Notes: generated by a model not told the origin, from the sequence alone. Counted from the first letter of the stretch, positions 16,985-25,948 are shown. The stretch is DNA of 64,000 bases from Alphaproteobacteria bacterium (GCA_019239415.1 JAFAZW010000019.1:1-64000); one strand, 5' to 3'. Made by a program: numbers and translations.

Positions 16985-19900
16985 GTGGCGACCGAGCCCC
17001 CACCCCCGCCCGCCGAGGCGCCGGAGCCGGGACCGGAGCGGGTGCGCGTCGTCCACGTCCACCGCCGCGCCCGCACCGTCGGCAAATGGGCCGGCCTCAC
17101 CGTGGCCGCGCTGCTCGCGCTCGTCCTTGTCTTCGTCGTCTGGCTGAACAGCGACTTCGGCCGCCGGTTCGTCGTCAAGCAGATCAACGGCCTGGAGATG
17201 GCCTCCGGGCTGAAAATCAACGTCGGCCGGATCGACGGGTCGCTGTGGGGTACGCTCACCCTCCACGACCTGACGCTCGCCGACGCGAAGGGCCGCTTCT
17301 TCGCCGCCAACGAGGCGAAGATGGACTGGCGGCCGCTCGCTTACTTCGGCAACCACGTCGATATCCGCAGCCTCGACGTGCCGCGGGCGCGGCTGTGGCG
17401 GCTGCCGCAGTTCAAGCCGAGCAGCACCAACCCGAACGCGCCGCTGCTCCCCGACATCGACATCGACATCGGCCATCTCGCCGTCGGCCGCATCTATGTC
17501 GACCCGGCGGTGACCGGTTACCGACACCTGCTGAGCCTCGACGGGACGGCGAAGATCGCCAGCGGCCGCGCCCAGGTCGGCCTGCGCGCCAACGCCCTCG
17601 CCGGCGCGGGCCTGCCCGGCGGCGACCGGCTCGTCCTCCGCCTCGACGCAGTGCCGGACCGCAACCGCCTCGATATCGGGCTGGCCGTGGACGCGCCGGG
17701 CAACGGCTTCGTCGCCGGCCTCACCGGCCTTCGCCAACCGCTCTCCGCGCGGGTCAACGGCAAGGGCGACTGGGCGAACTGGAACGGCAGGGCCCAGGCC
17801 TTGCTCGGCGGCAAGGGCTTCGCCAACCTCGCGCTCGGCGCGAAGAACGGCACCTTCACCGCCACCGGCCCGGCCGATCCCGGGCTCATGCTGTCCGACG
17901 GCATCGTCAAGCGGCTGCTCGCCCCGCACGTCCAGGTCGCGCTCGTCACGACGCTGAGCCAGCGCAAGGCGGACACGCGGCTGCGCCTGAGCTCGAAGGC
18001 CGTGTCGGTCGGCGCGGACGGGCTGATCGACCTGGGCAGGAGCGAGCTCCACGACCTGAAGCTCGCCGTCCGCATGCCGGAGCCGGGCGCGGTGATGCCG
18101 AACCTTTCGGCGCGCAACCTCCAGCTCGCCGCCGTCCTCAACGGCCCGTTCCGCACCCCCGTCGTCGCCTACGACCTCAAGGCCGATGCGCTCGGATTCA
18201 ACAAGACGAGCCTCGAAGGCTTCCGCGCCATCGGACGCGCCCAGGTGGCGGCGGACCGGATCCGCGTCCCCATCCACGCCACCGCCCGGCACATCGCCGG
18301 GCTCGACCCCTCCCTCGGCGGCCTGCTGACCAACGTGTCGCTGAACGGCGTGCTCAACATCAGCGGCACCCACCTCGTCTCCGACAACCTCAAGATCCGG
18401 TCGGACAAGCTCAATGCGACGACGGTCGTGGTCGCCGACTTCGCGACCGGCCTCTATCGCGCGGGCATCCAAGGCACCGCGAACGGCTATCATCTGAACG
18501 GTGTCGGGCTGCTCGACATCACCACCGACATGAACGTCACGAGCTCGGGCGGCGGCTTCGGCATCAAGGGCCGGGTGGCGGTGAAGACGCGGCGGATCGA
18601 CAACAGCTCCGCGCGCGGCTTCCTCGGCGGCAACGCGACGGCCGCGGCGAACGTGGAAATGCTGCCGAGCGGGATCATCCGCCTCGCCGACATCCGCCTG
18701 AGCTCGCCGGGCCTGCGCATCACCTCCGGCGACGGCACCTATGCGCCGGGGGGCGCGATCAACTTCCGCCTCGCCGGGATCAGCAAGGCCTATGGGCCGC
18801 TGGCGGTCGTCCTTACCGGCACGGCGACGCGGCCGAACGTCCAGCTCCGCGCCGCGTCGCCGGGCTTCGGCATCGGTCTCCGCAACGTCCGCGCGACGGT
18901 GCGCGCCACCGGCGCCGGCTACGCCATCCAGGCGAGCGGCGAATCGGATTACGGGCCGTTCGTCGCCGACCTGACCGTGCTCTCCGGCCGGGGGCCGCTG
19001 ACGCTCGACATCCGCCGTCTCGTCTTCGCCGGCATCACCTTCTCCGGCCGCGTGACGCAGACCGCGGCCGGCCCCTTCGCGGGCACGCTGGCGATGAACG
19101 GCCGCGGCCTCTCGGGCACCATCGAGCTCGCGGCGGCCGGCAAGTACCAGCAGGTGGCGGTGAACGCCCGGGCCAACGACGCGACGATCCCCGGCGCGAC
19201 ACCGATCACCATCCAGCAGGGCTTCGTCCAGGCGACGGCCGTGCTCGTGCCGGGCATGCCGCAGGTGGTCGGCGACGCCCAGCTCGCCGGCGTCCATTCG
19301 GGCAATTTCGCCCTGACCCGCGCCCGCGTCCACGCCGATTACCGTGGCGGCCGCGGCACCGCCCAGGCCTATGCGGAGGGCTCGAGCGGGGTGCCGTTCC
19401 AGGTCGGGCTCAACGCCGCCATGGAGCCCGACCACATCCGTGCCGCCGCGCAGGGCACGGCGAACGGCATCCCCTTCCGCTTCGCCCAGCCCGCGGACAT
19501 CCGCCAGACCGCCGCCGGCTGGCAACTCGCGCCGACCCAGATCGTGCTGCCGCAGGGCAACGTCTATCTCGCCGGCCGGTGGGGCGACCGGCTCGAAGTG
19601 CAGGCGCGGATGCAGAATCTCGACCTCGCCGTCGCCAACACCTTTTCGCCCGGTCTCGGCCTCGGCGGCCGGCTAAGCGGCAGCCTCGACTTCGTCCAGG
19701 CGGGAAGCGCCTTCCCGCAGGCCGAGGCGCGGCTCAGCATCGCCGGCTTCACCCGCACCGGCATCGCGATGCGCTCGGACCCGGTCGACGTCGCCCTGCT
19801 CGGCACGCTGCGGCCGGAGGGCGCCAACGTGAATGCGGTCATCCGCCGCGGCGGCGCCCTGATCGGCCGCGCCCAGGTGCGGCTGCAGCCGGTCGGCGCC

Positions 19901-21241
19901 GGCGGGTCGTGGATGAGCCGGGTGATGGCCGCGCCGCTCGCCGGCGGCATCCGCTATAACGGGCCGGCGGAAGTGCTCTGGTCGCTCGCCGGCCAGGCGA
20001 ACCGGCAGCTCTGGGGCCCCATCGGGGTCGCCGCCGACTTCTCCGGCCGGGTCGACAATCCGCAGCTGACCGGCGTCGTGCGCGCCGCCAACCTCGCCTT
20101 CACCGACGAGCAATACGGCACCCACGTCACCAACATCGCGCTGGAGGGCCGCTTCACCAGCTCGACGCTGCAGATCACCCAGTTCAGCGGCCGCGCCGGC
20201 CGCGGCACGATCAGCGGCACCGGCACCGTCGGCTTCGCCTCGGCCGCCGGCTATCCGATCGACATCCGCCTGACGATGAAGGATGCGCAGCTCGCGCGCA
20301 GCGACAATCTCGGCGCCACCGTCACCGGCGACCTCACCGTCGTCAACAACAAGGCCAGCGGCGCCCTCATCTCCGGCGACCTCATTTTGCCGAACGTCCG
20401 CTACGAGATCATCCGCCAGGGCGCCGCCCAGGTGGTCGAGCTCACCGGCGTCCGCCGCAAGGGCGAGCCGCTGCCCGACCCGGCGAAGATCAGGCAGGCG
20501 GCCGAGGACGGCGTGCCGAGCGTCTGGAAGCTCGACCTCGGCCTCCACGCCCAAAACCAGCTCTACATCGCCGGCATGGGCCTCGAGTCCGAATGGTCCG
20601 CCGACCTGCGCGTCCGCGGGACCACCGCGACGCCGGCGCTGGTCGGCCAGGCCGAGCTGATCCGCGGCACCTACAGTTTCTCCGGCCAGCGCTTCGACGT
20701 GACCCGCGGCCTCATCACCTTCACCGGCGCACGCCCCCCCAATCCGCGGATCGACCTCGTCGCCTCCGCGGACATCAAGGACGTGACCGTCAACATCAAC
20801 GTCAGCGGCACGGCGACCAATCCGCAGATCGCCTTCACCTCGAGCCCCGGCCTGCCGCAGGACGAGATCATGGCCCGCATCCTGTTCGGCGGCTCGGTCA
20901 ACGAGATTTCGGCGCTGCAGGCGATCCAGCTCGCCTCCTCGCTGAACGCCCTGAGAGGCGGCGGCGGCGGCCTCAACCCGCTCGGCAAGCTCCGGTCGGC
21001 GACCGGCCTCAGCCGCTTGAGAATCCTCGGCGCCGACAAGACCACGGGCCGCGGCACCGCGCTCGCCGCCGGCTTCTACGTCAGCCGCAACATCTATGTT
21101 GAGATCGTCACCGATGCCCGCGGCTACACCGCGACGCAGATCGAGGTCGCCCTTTCCAAGGCGCTTTCGGTCTTGAGCTCGGTGAGCGCGCAGGGGAATA
21201 ACGGCAACAACCTCAACGTCCGCTACCGGAAGCAATATTGA
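16985..21241 (+). CDS. tamB: TamB-like translocation and assembly module / intermembrane lipid-transfer protein
   Basis: A 1418-residue protein. A Pro-rich cytosolic start (TEPPPPPAEAPEPGPE) and basic stretch precede one inner-membrane helix (about residues 33-52). About 950 residues of beta-rich repeats follow, as expected for the long hydrophobic groove of the AsmA/TamB superfamily. The C-terminal TamB (DUF490) domain contains GLPQDEIMARILFGGSVNE near residue 1300. The GTG start immediately follows the tamA stop, so the two are co-translated. It spans the periplasm and works with TamA, probably in phospholipid transport and outer-membrane biogenesis. Length is close to E. coli TamB (about 1260) but somewhat longer. 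Confidence 0.92.
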   Translation: MATEPPPPPAEAPEPGPERVRVVHVHRRARTVGKWAGLTVAALLALVLVFVVWLNSDFGRRFVVKQINGLEMASGLKINVGRIDGSLWGTLTLHDLTLADAKGRFFAANEAKMDWRPLAYFGNHVDIRSLDVPRARLWRLPQFKPSSTNPNAPLLPDIDIDIGHLAVGRIYVDPAVTGYRHLLSLDGTAKIASGRAQVGLRANALAGAGLPGGDRLVLRLDAVPDRNRLDIGLAVDAPGNGFVAGLTGLRQPLSARVNGKGDWANWNGRAQALLGGKGFANLALGAKNGTFTATGPADPGLMLSDGIVKRLLAPHVQVALVTTLSQRKADTRLRLSSKAVSVGADGLIDLGRSELHDLKLAVRMPEPGAVMPNLSARNLQLAAVLNGPFRTPVVAYDLKADALGFNKTSLEGFRAIGRAQVAADRIRVPIHATARHIAGLDPSLGGLLTNVSLNGVLNISGTHLVSDNLKIRSDKLNATTVVVADFATGLYRAGIQGTANGYHLNGVGLLDITTDMNVTSSGGGFGIKGRVAVKTRRIDNSSARGFLGGNATAAANVEMLPSGIIRLADIRLSSPGLRITSGDGTYAPGGAINFRLAGISKAYGPLAVVLTGTATRPNVQLRAASPGFGIGLRNVRATVRATGAGYAIQASGESDYGPFVADLTVLSGRGPLTLDIRRLVFAGITFSGRVTQTAAGPFAGTLAMNGRGLSGTIELAAAGKYQQVAVNARANDATIPGATPITIQQGFVQATAVLVPGMPQVVGDAQLAGVHSGNFALTRARVHADYRGGRGTAQAYAEGSSGVPFQVGLNAAMEPDHIRAAAQGTANGIPFRFAQPADIRQTAAGWQLAPTQIVLPQGNVYLAGRWGDRLEVQARMQNLDLAVANTFSPGLGLGGRLSGSLDFVQAGSAFPQAEARLSIAGFTRTGIAMRSDPVDVALLGTLRPEGANVNAVIRRGGALIGRAQVRLQPVGAGGSWMSRVMAAPLAGGIRYNGPAEVLWSLAGQANRQLWGPIGVAADFSGRVDNPQLTGVVRAANLAFTDEQYGTHVTNIALEGRFTSSTLQITQFSGRAGRGTISGTGTVGFASAAGYPIDIRLTMKDAQLARSDNLGATVTGDLTVVNNKASGALISGDLILPNVRYEIIRQGAAQVVELTGVRRKGEPLPDPAKIRQAAEDGVPSVWKLDLGLHAQNQLYIAGMGLESEWSADLRVRGTTATPALVGQAELIRGTYSFSGQRFDVTRGLITFTGARPPNPRIDLVASADIKDVTVNINVSGTATNPQIAFTSSPGLPQDEIMARILFGGSVNEISALQAIQLASSLNALRGGGGGLNPLGKLRSATGLSRLRILGADKTTGRGTALAAGFYVSRNIYVEIVTDARGYTATQIEVALSKALSVLSSVSAQGNNGNNLNVRYRKQY

Positions 21242-21642
21242 ACCAGGCCGCGCCGCCGGCGCCTCACGACTGGCACCAGCTGAAAGAGTGGCTGGAGCAC
21301 GCCATCGGCCTCAACATGGACGCGCTCCACGTCTATTTCGGCGTGGCGATCCTGGTGCTCGCAGCGCTCATCCTGCGCCGGCCGCTGCGCAGCCCGATCC
21401 CCTGGCTGGTGCTGCTCGCGCTCGAACTTGCCAACGAATATTACGACTGGACGTACGAGGTCTGGCCGGGCCCCGACCGCGCCATCCAGGCCGCCGAGGG
21501 GCTGCGCGACATCTGGAACACGATGGCGCTGCCGACCTTCCTGCTCGTGGTCAGCCGCTGGTTTCCCGGGCTCTACACCGGCTGGCGGCGGCGGCGCGGC
21601 TCAGGTGCCGACGCGGGTGAGGCGGGCGGCGAAGCGCGGTAG
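21238..21642 (+). CDS. Small inner-membrane protein coupled to tamB, unknown function
   Basis: A 134-residue protein starting at a TTG that overlaps the tamB stop (TTGA). Two clear hydrophobic segments are seen (VYFGVAILVLAALIL and PIPWLVLLALELANEYYDW), then MALPTFLLVVSRWFPGLY and a basic tail. The motif LELANEYYDW is acidic within a membrane context. I do not recognise a named family. The coupling to tamA-tamB suggests a role in envelope biogenesis, but nothing more can be said. Its 3' end overlaps the convergent flavoprotein gene by 42 nt. Confidence 0.7.
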   Translation: MNQAAPPAPHDWHQLKEWLEHAIGLNMDALHVYFGVAILVLAALILRRPLRSPIPWLVLLALELANEYYDWTYEVWPGPDRAIQAAEGLRDIWNTMALPTFLLVVSRWFPGLYTGWRRRRGSGADAGEAGGEAR

Positions 21643-22695
21643 CGCGGGAACAGCCGCGACAAGCCCCATCAGCAGGTCGCGCGGCACCGGCCGCTCGGCC
21701 GCCCAGCGCAGACCCTCGGCAACCGTCAACGGAAGGGCGGTGCGGCGGCCGAGCCGGCCCTGATAGGCCTCGGCACCGTCCCCCGCGAGGATCGCGGCGG
21801 CCGCCTCGGCGGCGCTCTCCAGCGCGATGGCGATGCCGTCGCCGGCGAGCGAGGCAATCACCGCCCCCTGGTCGCCGAGCCGGTAGAGGCCGGGCGCGGT
21901 CTCGCGCGCGTACCAGCCGTAGGGGACGCCCGACACGGCGCTCCACCCCACCGGGTCGCCGTGCGCCAGCCGCGCGCGGAACGCGGGCAGCGCGTCGGCG
22001 AGGGCACGGACGAGGTTGGGGATGCCGCCGGCACCCTTCAGCCGCCACCTCTGCACCGAGAGGCACAGGTTGGCGCAGCCGTCCTCCTGGAGCAGCAACC
22101 CGGCATAGCCGCCGTCGAACAGGTGCAGCTCGATGACGCCGTCCAGCACGGCGTCGAGCTGCTTCGAGGGTGAAAGGGCGGTGCGCAGGCCGATCGGGTC
22201 GCGCGACGTGTCGCGCGGCCGGACGGCGCCGCGCAGCTCGTGCTTGCCGGTGGCGAGCAGCAGAGCGTCGGCGCCGATCTCCTCGCCGTCGTCGGTGCGG
22301 ATGGTGCGGGCGCCGACGTCGGCGGCGCGGACCGAACGGCCGCGGTCGACGAAGGCGCCGGCTTGGCGCGCGGCGGCGAGCAGGGTTTCGTCGAGGCAGC
22401 GGCGCGAGAGACCGGCGGCGGTGCGCGGCAGGCGAGTCTCGACCTCGCGCCCGCTGCCGAACAGGCGCAGGCGATGGATCGGATGGGCACCGAGCGCGAA
22501 GGGGTCGATCCCGAGCCGGCGCAGCGCCGCGATCGCATCCCAGCCGACGAAGGCGCCGCAGACCGTGTCGTGCGCCCCCGACGTCCGCTCGAGCAGGCGC
22601 GGCGGCCGACCGGCACGCGCCAGGGCGATGGCCGCGGCAGCGCCCGCCGGTCCGCCGCCGACGATCAACGCGGGGGCGCGGGCCGGCAGCGCCAT
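21601..22695 (-). CDS. FAD-dependent oxidoreductase (geranylgeranyl-reductase/monooxygenase-like)
   Basis: A 364-residue class-A flavoprotein. It has an N-terminal FAD Rossmann motif (ALIVGGGPAGAAAAIALARA), a mid-protein ADALLLATGKHELRG block and the conserved flavin-ribityl motif in YRLGDQGAVIASLAGDGIAIALES. It resembles the FAD monooxygenase/geranylgeranyl-reductase group found beside bacterial type III polyketide synthases. There it probably oxidises or reduces the aromatic or alkyl product. It starts 4 nt after the upstream synthase stop, so the two form one transcription unit. Substrate is inferred from context. Confidence 0.82.
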   Translation of the reverse strand: MALPARAPALIVGGGPAGAAAAIALARAGRPPRLLERTSGAHDTVCGAFVGWDAIAALRRLGIDPFALGAHPIHRLRLFGSGREVETRLPRTAAGLSRRCLDETLLAAARQAGAFVDRGRSVRAADVGARTIRTDDGEEIGADALLLATGKHELRGAVRPRDTSRDPIGLRTALSPSKQLDAVLDGVIELHLFDGGYAGLLLQEDGCANLCLSVQRWRLKGAGGIPNLVRALADALPAFRARLAHGDPVGWSAVSGVPYGWYARETAPGLYRLGDQGAVIASLAGDGIAIALESAAEAAAAILAGDGAEAYQGRLGRRTALPLTVAEGLRWAAERPVPRDLLMGLVAAVPALPRFAARLTRVGT

Positions 22696-22699
22696 CGCG

Positions 22700-23731
22700 T
22701 CAGGCGGCGCGGCGGAAGTGGAAGCCCTCGGCGGCGAGGCCGGGGCCGAAGGCGAGAGCGACGCCGCGGCGGCGCTCGGGCCGCTCCAGCTGCTCGGCGA
22801 GCACGAAGGGCAGGGTCGAGGACGACATGTTGCCGAAGCGGGCAAGCACGTCGCGCGAGTCGGCGAGCGCGCCCTGCGGCAGCGCCAGGCCGTGCTCGAC
22901 GGCGTCGAGCACCGATCGGCCGCCGGCGTGGACCGCCCAGCTGTCGATCTCGGCCACGTCGGCGCCGGCGAGCAGCCGGTCCCGAAAAGCCTCGTCCCGC
23001 AGCGCCTCGGCGATGCGACCCGGCACCTCCCCGGACAGGGTCATGGCGAAACCGTGGTCGCCGACGCGCCAGCGGATAAGATCCTCAGAATCGGGCAATG
23101 TCGCGGCGAACGGGTCGGCCATGCCGAAGCCCGCCGCCTCGGCGGTGACGAGGGCGGCGGCCGCGCCGTCGCCGAACTGGAGCATGGCGAGCAGCGGTTC
23201 GATCTCATGCGCGTCCTGCAGATGGAGCGTCGACAGCTCGACCGTCACCACCAGCACCCGGGCGTCGGGCCGCGAGCGGACGATGTGGTGGGCGAGGCGG
23301 AGCGACGAGACGGCGGCGTAGCAGCCCATGAAGCCGACGAGGGTGCGCTCGACGTCGCCCGGCAGCCCGAGCGCCGCGGCGATGATCTGGTCGACGCCCG
23401 GCGCGACGAAGCCGGTGCAGCTGGCGACGACGAGATGGGTGATGCTGTCCAGCTCCGCCCGCGCGCCAAGGCCGTCGATCGCCTTCAGCGCCAGCTTCGG
23501 CGCCGCCTCGGCGTAGAGCGCCATCCGTGCCGCCGTTGCGGGCAGCACGCCGTAATAGAAGCCGCCCGCCTCGACCGGCGATCCGCCGCCCTCGCCCGGC
23601 GGCAGCACCGACCAGCGGTGGCGGATCCCCGAGCGCTCCGCCATGCGGGCGAACAGCGCGCGCGCGCGCGGCTCCGCGACCTGGCGCTCGGCCCAGTCGA
23701 TGAACGCGCCATGGACGTCGTGCTCCGGCAC
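22700..23731 (-). CDS. Type III polyketide synthase (chalcone/stilbene-synthase family)
   Basis: A thiolase-fold enzyme with the full triad: Cys in VGFMGCYAAVSSLRLAHH, His in SWAVHAGGRSVLDAVE and Asn in FGNMSSSTLPFVL. The C-terminal loop is ALAFGPGLAAEGF, equivalent to the GFGPG motif. It should condense a fatty acyl-CoA starter with malonyl-CoA to make alkylresorcinols or alkylpyrones. From the first standard start (GTG 23731) the protein is 343 residues. However, the in-frame codons upstream encode INAIGTAVPEHDVH, a conserved N-terminal segment, so translation probably begins further upstream at CTG 23767 or another non-standard codon. It pairs with the flavoprotein downstream. Confidence 0.88.
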   Translation of the reverse strand: MPEHDVHGAFIDWAERQVAEPRARALFARMAERSGIRHRWSVLPPGEGGGSPVEAGGFYYGVLPATAARMALYAEAAPKLALKAIDGLGARAELDSITHLVVASCTGFVAPGVDQIIAAALGLPGDVERTLVGFMGCYAAVSSLRLAHHIVRSRPDARVLVVTVELSTLHLQDAHEIEPLLAMLQFGDGAAAALVTAEAAGFGMADPFAATLPDSEDLIRWRVGDHGFAMTLSGEVPGRIAEALRDEAFRDRLLAGADVAEIDSWAVHAGGRSVLDAVEHGLALPQGALADSRDVLARFGNMSSSTLPFVLAEQLERPERRRGVALAFGPGLAAEGFHFRRAA

Positions 23732-23883
23732 GGCGGTCCCGATGGCATTGATGAACGCGGTGGTCAGGGCGCGTAACTCCCTTGCGGGGAGAGGAGCTTA
23801 GGCCCGCTTGGATGAACGGGCGATGAGGGAGGTTCCTGCCCGAGCGCGCGGGCGAAGGCGAGACCCTATTTCGGCGGGGGTGA

Positions 23884-23959
23884 TGGTGCCCAGGGGCGGG
23901 ATCGAACCACCGACACCGTGATTTTCAGTCACGTGCTCTACCAACTGAGCTACCTGGGC
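23884..23959 (-). tRNA. tRNA-Phe (anticodon GAA)
   Basis: A 76-nt cloverleaf on the minus strand. The 7-bp acceptor stem is GCCCAGG/CCTGGGC with discriminator A and an encoded CCA end. The D arm contains AGCTCAGTTGGTAGAGC. The anticodon loop is CTGAAAA with GAA at 34-36, and the T arm is GGTGGTTCGATCCCGCC. It lies downstream of yacG and reads in the same direction. Confidence 0.97.
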
Positions 23960-23987
23960 ATTTCCGGCACGGAGGCGGGAAGCGGGG

Positions 23988-24017
23988 CCTATAGAGGCCG
24001 TCAGCCGCCGCTGTCCA
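23988..24017 (-). promoter_or_regulatory. Likely promoter of tRNA-Phe
   Basis: On the minus strand TGGACA and TATAGG are 18 nt apart, placed about 30 nt before the tRNA 5' end. The -35 element lies within the last codons of yacG, so the tRNA can be made independently of the infA-maf operon. Confidence 0.5.
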
Positions 24018-24198
24018 GCCTGTCCGCCTCGCTTTCTTGCGCCGGCGGGCCGGCGACCCGATAGCCTTCGCCGAGCCATTGCAGGAGGTCGCGGTCGCGG
24101 CAGCCCTGGCCGCAGAACGGGCGTTGGGCGCCGCTCGCCGGCTTGCCGCAGAGCGGACAGCCGCCGCGCGCGCTACGAGGCTGGGGAGGCGTGGACAT
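24001..24198 (-). CDS. yacG: DNA gyrase inhibitor YacG (zinc protein)
   Basis: A 65-residue protein with the YacG zinc-binding pattern C-x2-C...C-x3-C seen as CPLCGKPA, then RPFCGQGCRDRDLLQWL. This matches the usual length (about 60-70). YacG binds the GyrB subunit and blocks DNA binding. The start ATG lies 26 nt inside the end of the RNase E/G-like gene, so it is probably co-translated with it. Placement after infA, maf and the RNase is a recurring alphaproteobacterial arrangement. Confidence 0.88.
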   Translation of the reverse strand: MSTPPQPRSARGGCPLCGKPASGAQRPFCGQGCRDRDLLQWLGEGYRVAGPPAQESEADRLDSGG

Positions 24199-25153
24199 GC
24201 CCGGCCGATATGGCGAGCCGCGGGTCCGGCCGCAAGGTGACGCTTGCCCCGGTGCGGCGGCCAAGTGCCTCCAGCCATTCGCGATTCGCTTCGATCCGCG
24301 CGACCACGGCCGGCGCGGCGGTGATCAGGCGGACGCCGGCGCCGGACGTCCGTTCGGCCCGCCGCAGCAGCGCCCGCGCCGCCGCCCCCACCGGGTCGGC
24401 CTGCAGCAGCTCCGGCAGCGACGCGCGCTCGCGGCGGCGGACGATCTGAAGGAAGCCGAAGCCGTTCACCGCGGTCCGCTCGAACGGCTGCGGCAGCACC
24501 GCGTCGAGCGCGGCGGCGGCCGCCTGGCGCTCGCTCCGCCCCGCGAGCGTCGGCAGGTCGAGGCCGATCGAGCCGCCGATGCCGAACCGGCGAATCGCCT
24601 GCGCCGCGGCCCGGGCGCCGGCGACGGCGAGCTCGGCCGGCGGCAGGGCGCCGTCGACGTCGAACAGGGTCATGGCGGGAGTGAGGCTCATCCGGAGGGT
24701 ACCGCCCGGGAACCCGATCTCGCCGGAAGCGGCTTCCTCGAGCAGCTCGGACCAGCCGGCCGCCTCCAGCCGGTCCGGTCCCGGGTGCGCGCCACCGGCG
24801 CGCAGACCGAGACGCTCCGTCAAAGCGGGCCCGGGACCCTCCGGTGCGTCGGTGACCTTCCCGCGCGGGAGCTTCGGGCGGCCCGGTTCGGGTACCGCCT
24901 CCCGCACGATCGCCACCCGGACGGCTTGCCCCTGGGTCAGGGCCGGGGGCAGCGGCTCGACCAGCACCTCGCCCACCTCCGTCGCGACCAGCCCGCGCCG
25001 CCCGGGGACATGGATCGAGACGAGCCGTCCCGCCGCGACGGTGCCGAGCCGAAGCGGGTCCGGCAGCTCGATGTGCGCTTCGACGATCTCGCCGCCCTCG
25101 ACAAGAGCGGCCCGGTTCTCGCCGATGCCGGCCTCGTAGAGCCACTCAGCCAA
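24173..25153 (-). CDS. Short RNase E/G-family protein
   Basis: A 326-residue member of the RNase E/G family, much shorter than RNase G (about 490) or RNase E. Blocks equivalent to the two catalytic aspartates can be seen: LFDVDGALPPAELA and GSIGLDLPTLAGRSE. The zinc-link CPxCxG motif of RNase E/G is absent; the matching region reads ALLRRAERTSGAG. No clear S1 domain is seen either. It may be a monomeric or degenerate nuclease, or an RNA-binding remnant. It overlaps maf by 8 nt and yacG by 26 nt. Calling it rng would overstate the evidence. Confidence 0.8.
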   Translation of the reverse strand: MAEWLYEAGIGENRAALVEGGEIVEAHIELPDPLRLGTVAAGRLVSIHVPGRRGLVATEVGEVLVEPLPPALTQGQAVRVAIVREAVPEPGRPKLPRGKVTDAPEGPGPALTERLGLRAGGAHPGPDRLEAAGWSELLEEAASGEIGFPGGTLRMSLTPAMTLFDVDGALPPAELAVAGARAAAQAIRRFGIGGSIGLDLPTLAGRSERQAAAAALDAVLPQPFERTAVNGFGFLQIVRRRERASLPELLQADPVGAAARALLRRAERTSGAGVRLITAAPAVVARIEANREWLEALGRRTGASVTLRPDPRLAISAGHVHASPAS

Positions 25154-25712
25154 GCGGGTAGCCGGCGGCGCGCAGGAGGGCGCGGGTCTCGTAGAGCGGC
25201 AGGCCCATCACCCCCGAATGGCTGCCGGCGAGGAAGCGCACCAGCGCCTCGGCGCGGCCCTGGATCGCGTAGCCGCCGGCCTTGCCGCGCCACTCGCCCG
25301 CCGCGAGATAGGCGGCGAGCTCCTCGTCCGACAGCCGCTTGAACGCGACGATGCTCGTCGACAGCCGATGCCGCGCGCGCCCCGCCGCGTCGATCAGCGT
25401 CACCGCCGAATGGACGCGGTGGCGGCGCCCGGAAAGCAGGGTCAGCGCAGCGCGCGCGTCGGCTTCCGTCTCGGCCTTCGGAAGGATGCGCCGTCCCGCC
25501 GCGACCACCGTGTCGGCGGCGAGGACGAGGCTTGCCGGCGCGGCGACGGCGGCGGCCTTCTCGGCCGCGACCCGCGCCGCATAGGCGGGGGGCAGCTCGC
25601 CCCGGCGCGGCGTCTCGTCGATCGCCGCCGGCACCACCGCATCGGGGACCACGCCGAGCCGCGCCAGCAGCTCGAGCCGGCGCGGCGAGGCGGAAGCGAG
25701 GATCAGCCGCAC
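25146..25712 (-). CDS. maf: Maf-family nucleoside-triphosphate pyrophosphatase
   Basis: A 188-residue protein beginning RLILASASPRRLELLARLG, the Maf N-terminal signature with the S-x-S-x-R-R-x2-L phosphate-binding motif. AAIDETPRRGELP, AARVAAEKAAAVA and VLAADTVVAAG carry the DE, K and ADT active-site residues. Maf proteins hydrolyse non-canonical or modified NTPs and inhibit septation when overproduced. It lies 17 nt downstream of infA. The length is normal for the YhdE/YceF group. Confidence 0.92.
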   Translation of the reverse strand: MRLILASASPRRLELLARLGVVPDAVVPAAIDETPRRGELPPAYAARVAAEKAAAVAAPASLVLAADTVVAAGRRILPKAETEADARAALTLLSGRRHRVHSAVTLIDAAGRARHRLSTSIVAFKRLSDEELAAYLAAGEWRGKAGGYAIQGRAEALVRFLAGSHSGVMGLPLYETRALLRAAGYPLG

Positions 25713-25729
25713 GGGCGCCGCCCGCGCGC

Positions 25730-25948
25730 TTACTTGAACCGGTAGGTGATCCGACCCTTGGTCAGGTCGTAGGGCGTCAGCTCGACGAGCACCTCGTCGC
25801 CGACGAGCACCCGGATGCGGTTCTTGCGCATCTTGCCCGCGGTGTGGCCGAGGATCTCGTGATTGTTCTCGAGGCGGACGCGGAACATGGCGTTGGGCAG
25901 CAGCTCGACCACCTGCCCGCGCATTTCGAGAAGCTCTTCCTTGGCCAT
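25730..25948 (-). CDS. infA: Translation initiation factor IF-1
   Basis: A 72-residue single-S1-domain protein of the standard length. It contains the family blocks [37 protein letters not shown] and [21 protein letters not shown]-1 binds the 30S A site during initiation. A strong AAGAGGA lies 5-6 nt before the ATG. It heads the infA-maf-RNase-yacG run that ends near tRNA-Phe. Confidence 0.98.
   Translation of the reverse strand: MAKEELLEMRGQVVELLPNAMFRVRLENNHEILGHTAGKMRKNRIRVLVGDEVLVELTPYDLTKGRITYRFK

Noticed and set aside
14771-19525. A 1584-codon open reading frame antisense to tamA-tamB
   Set aside because: It is a GC-rich shadow of tamB with Arg/Ala/Gly-rich low complexity and no domain; the sense strand has clear family motifs.
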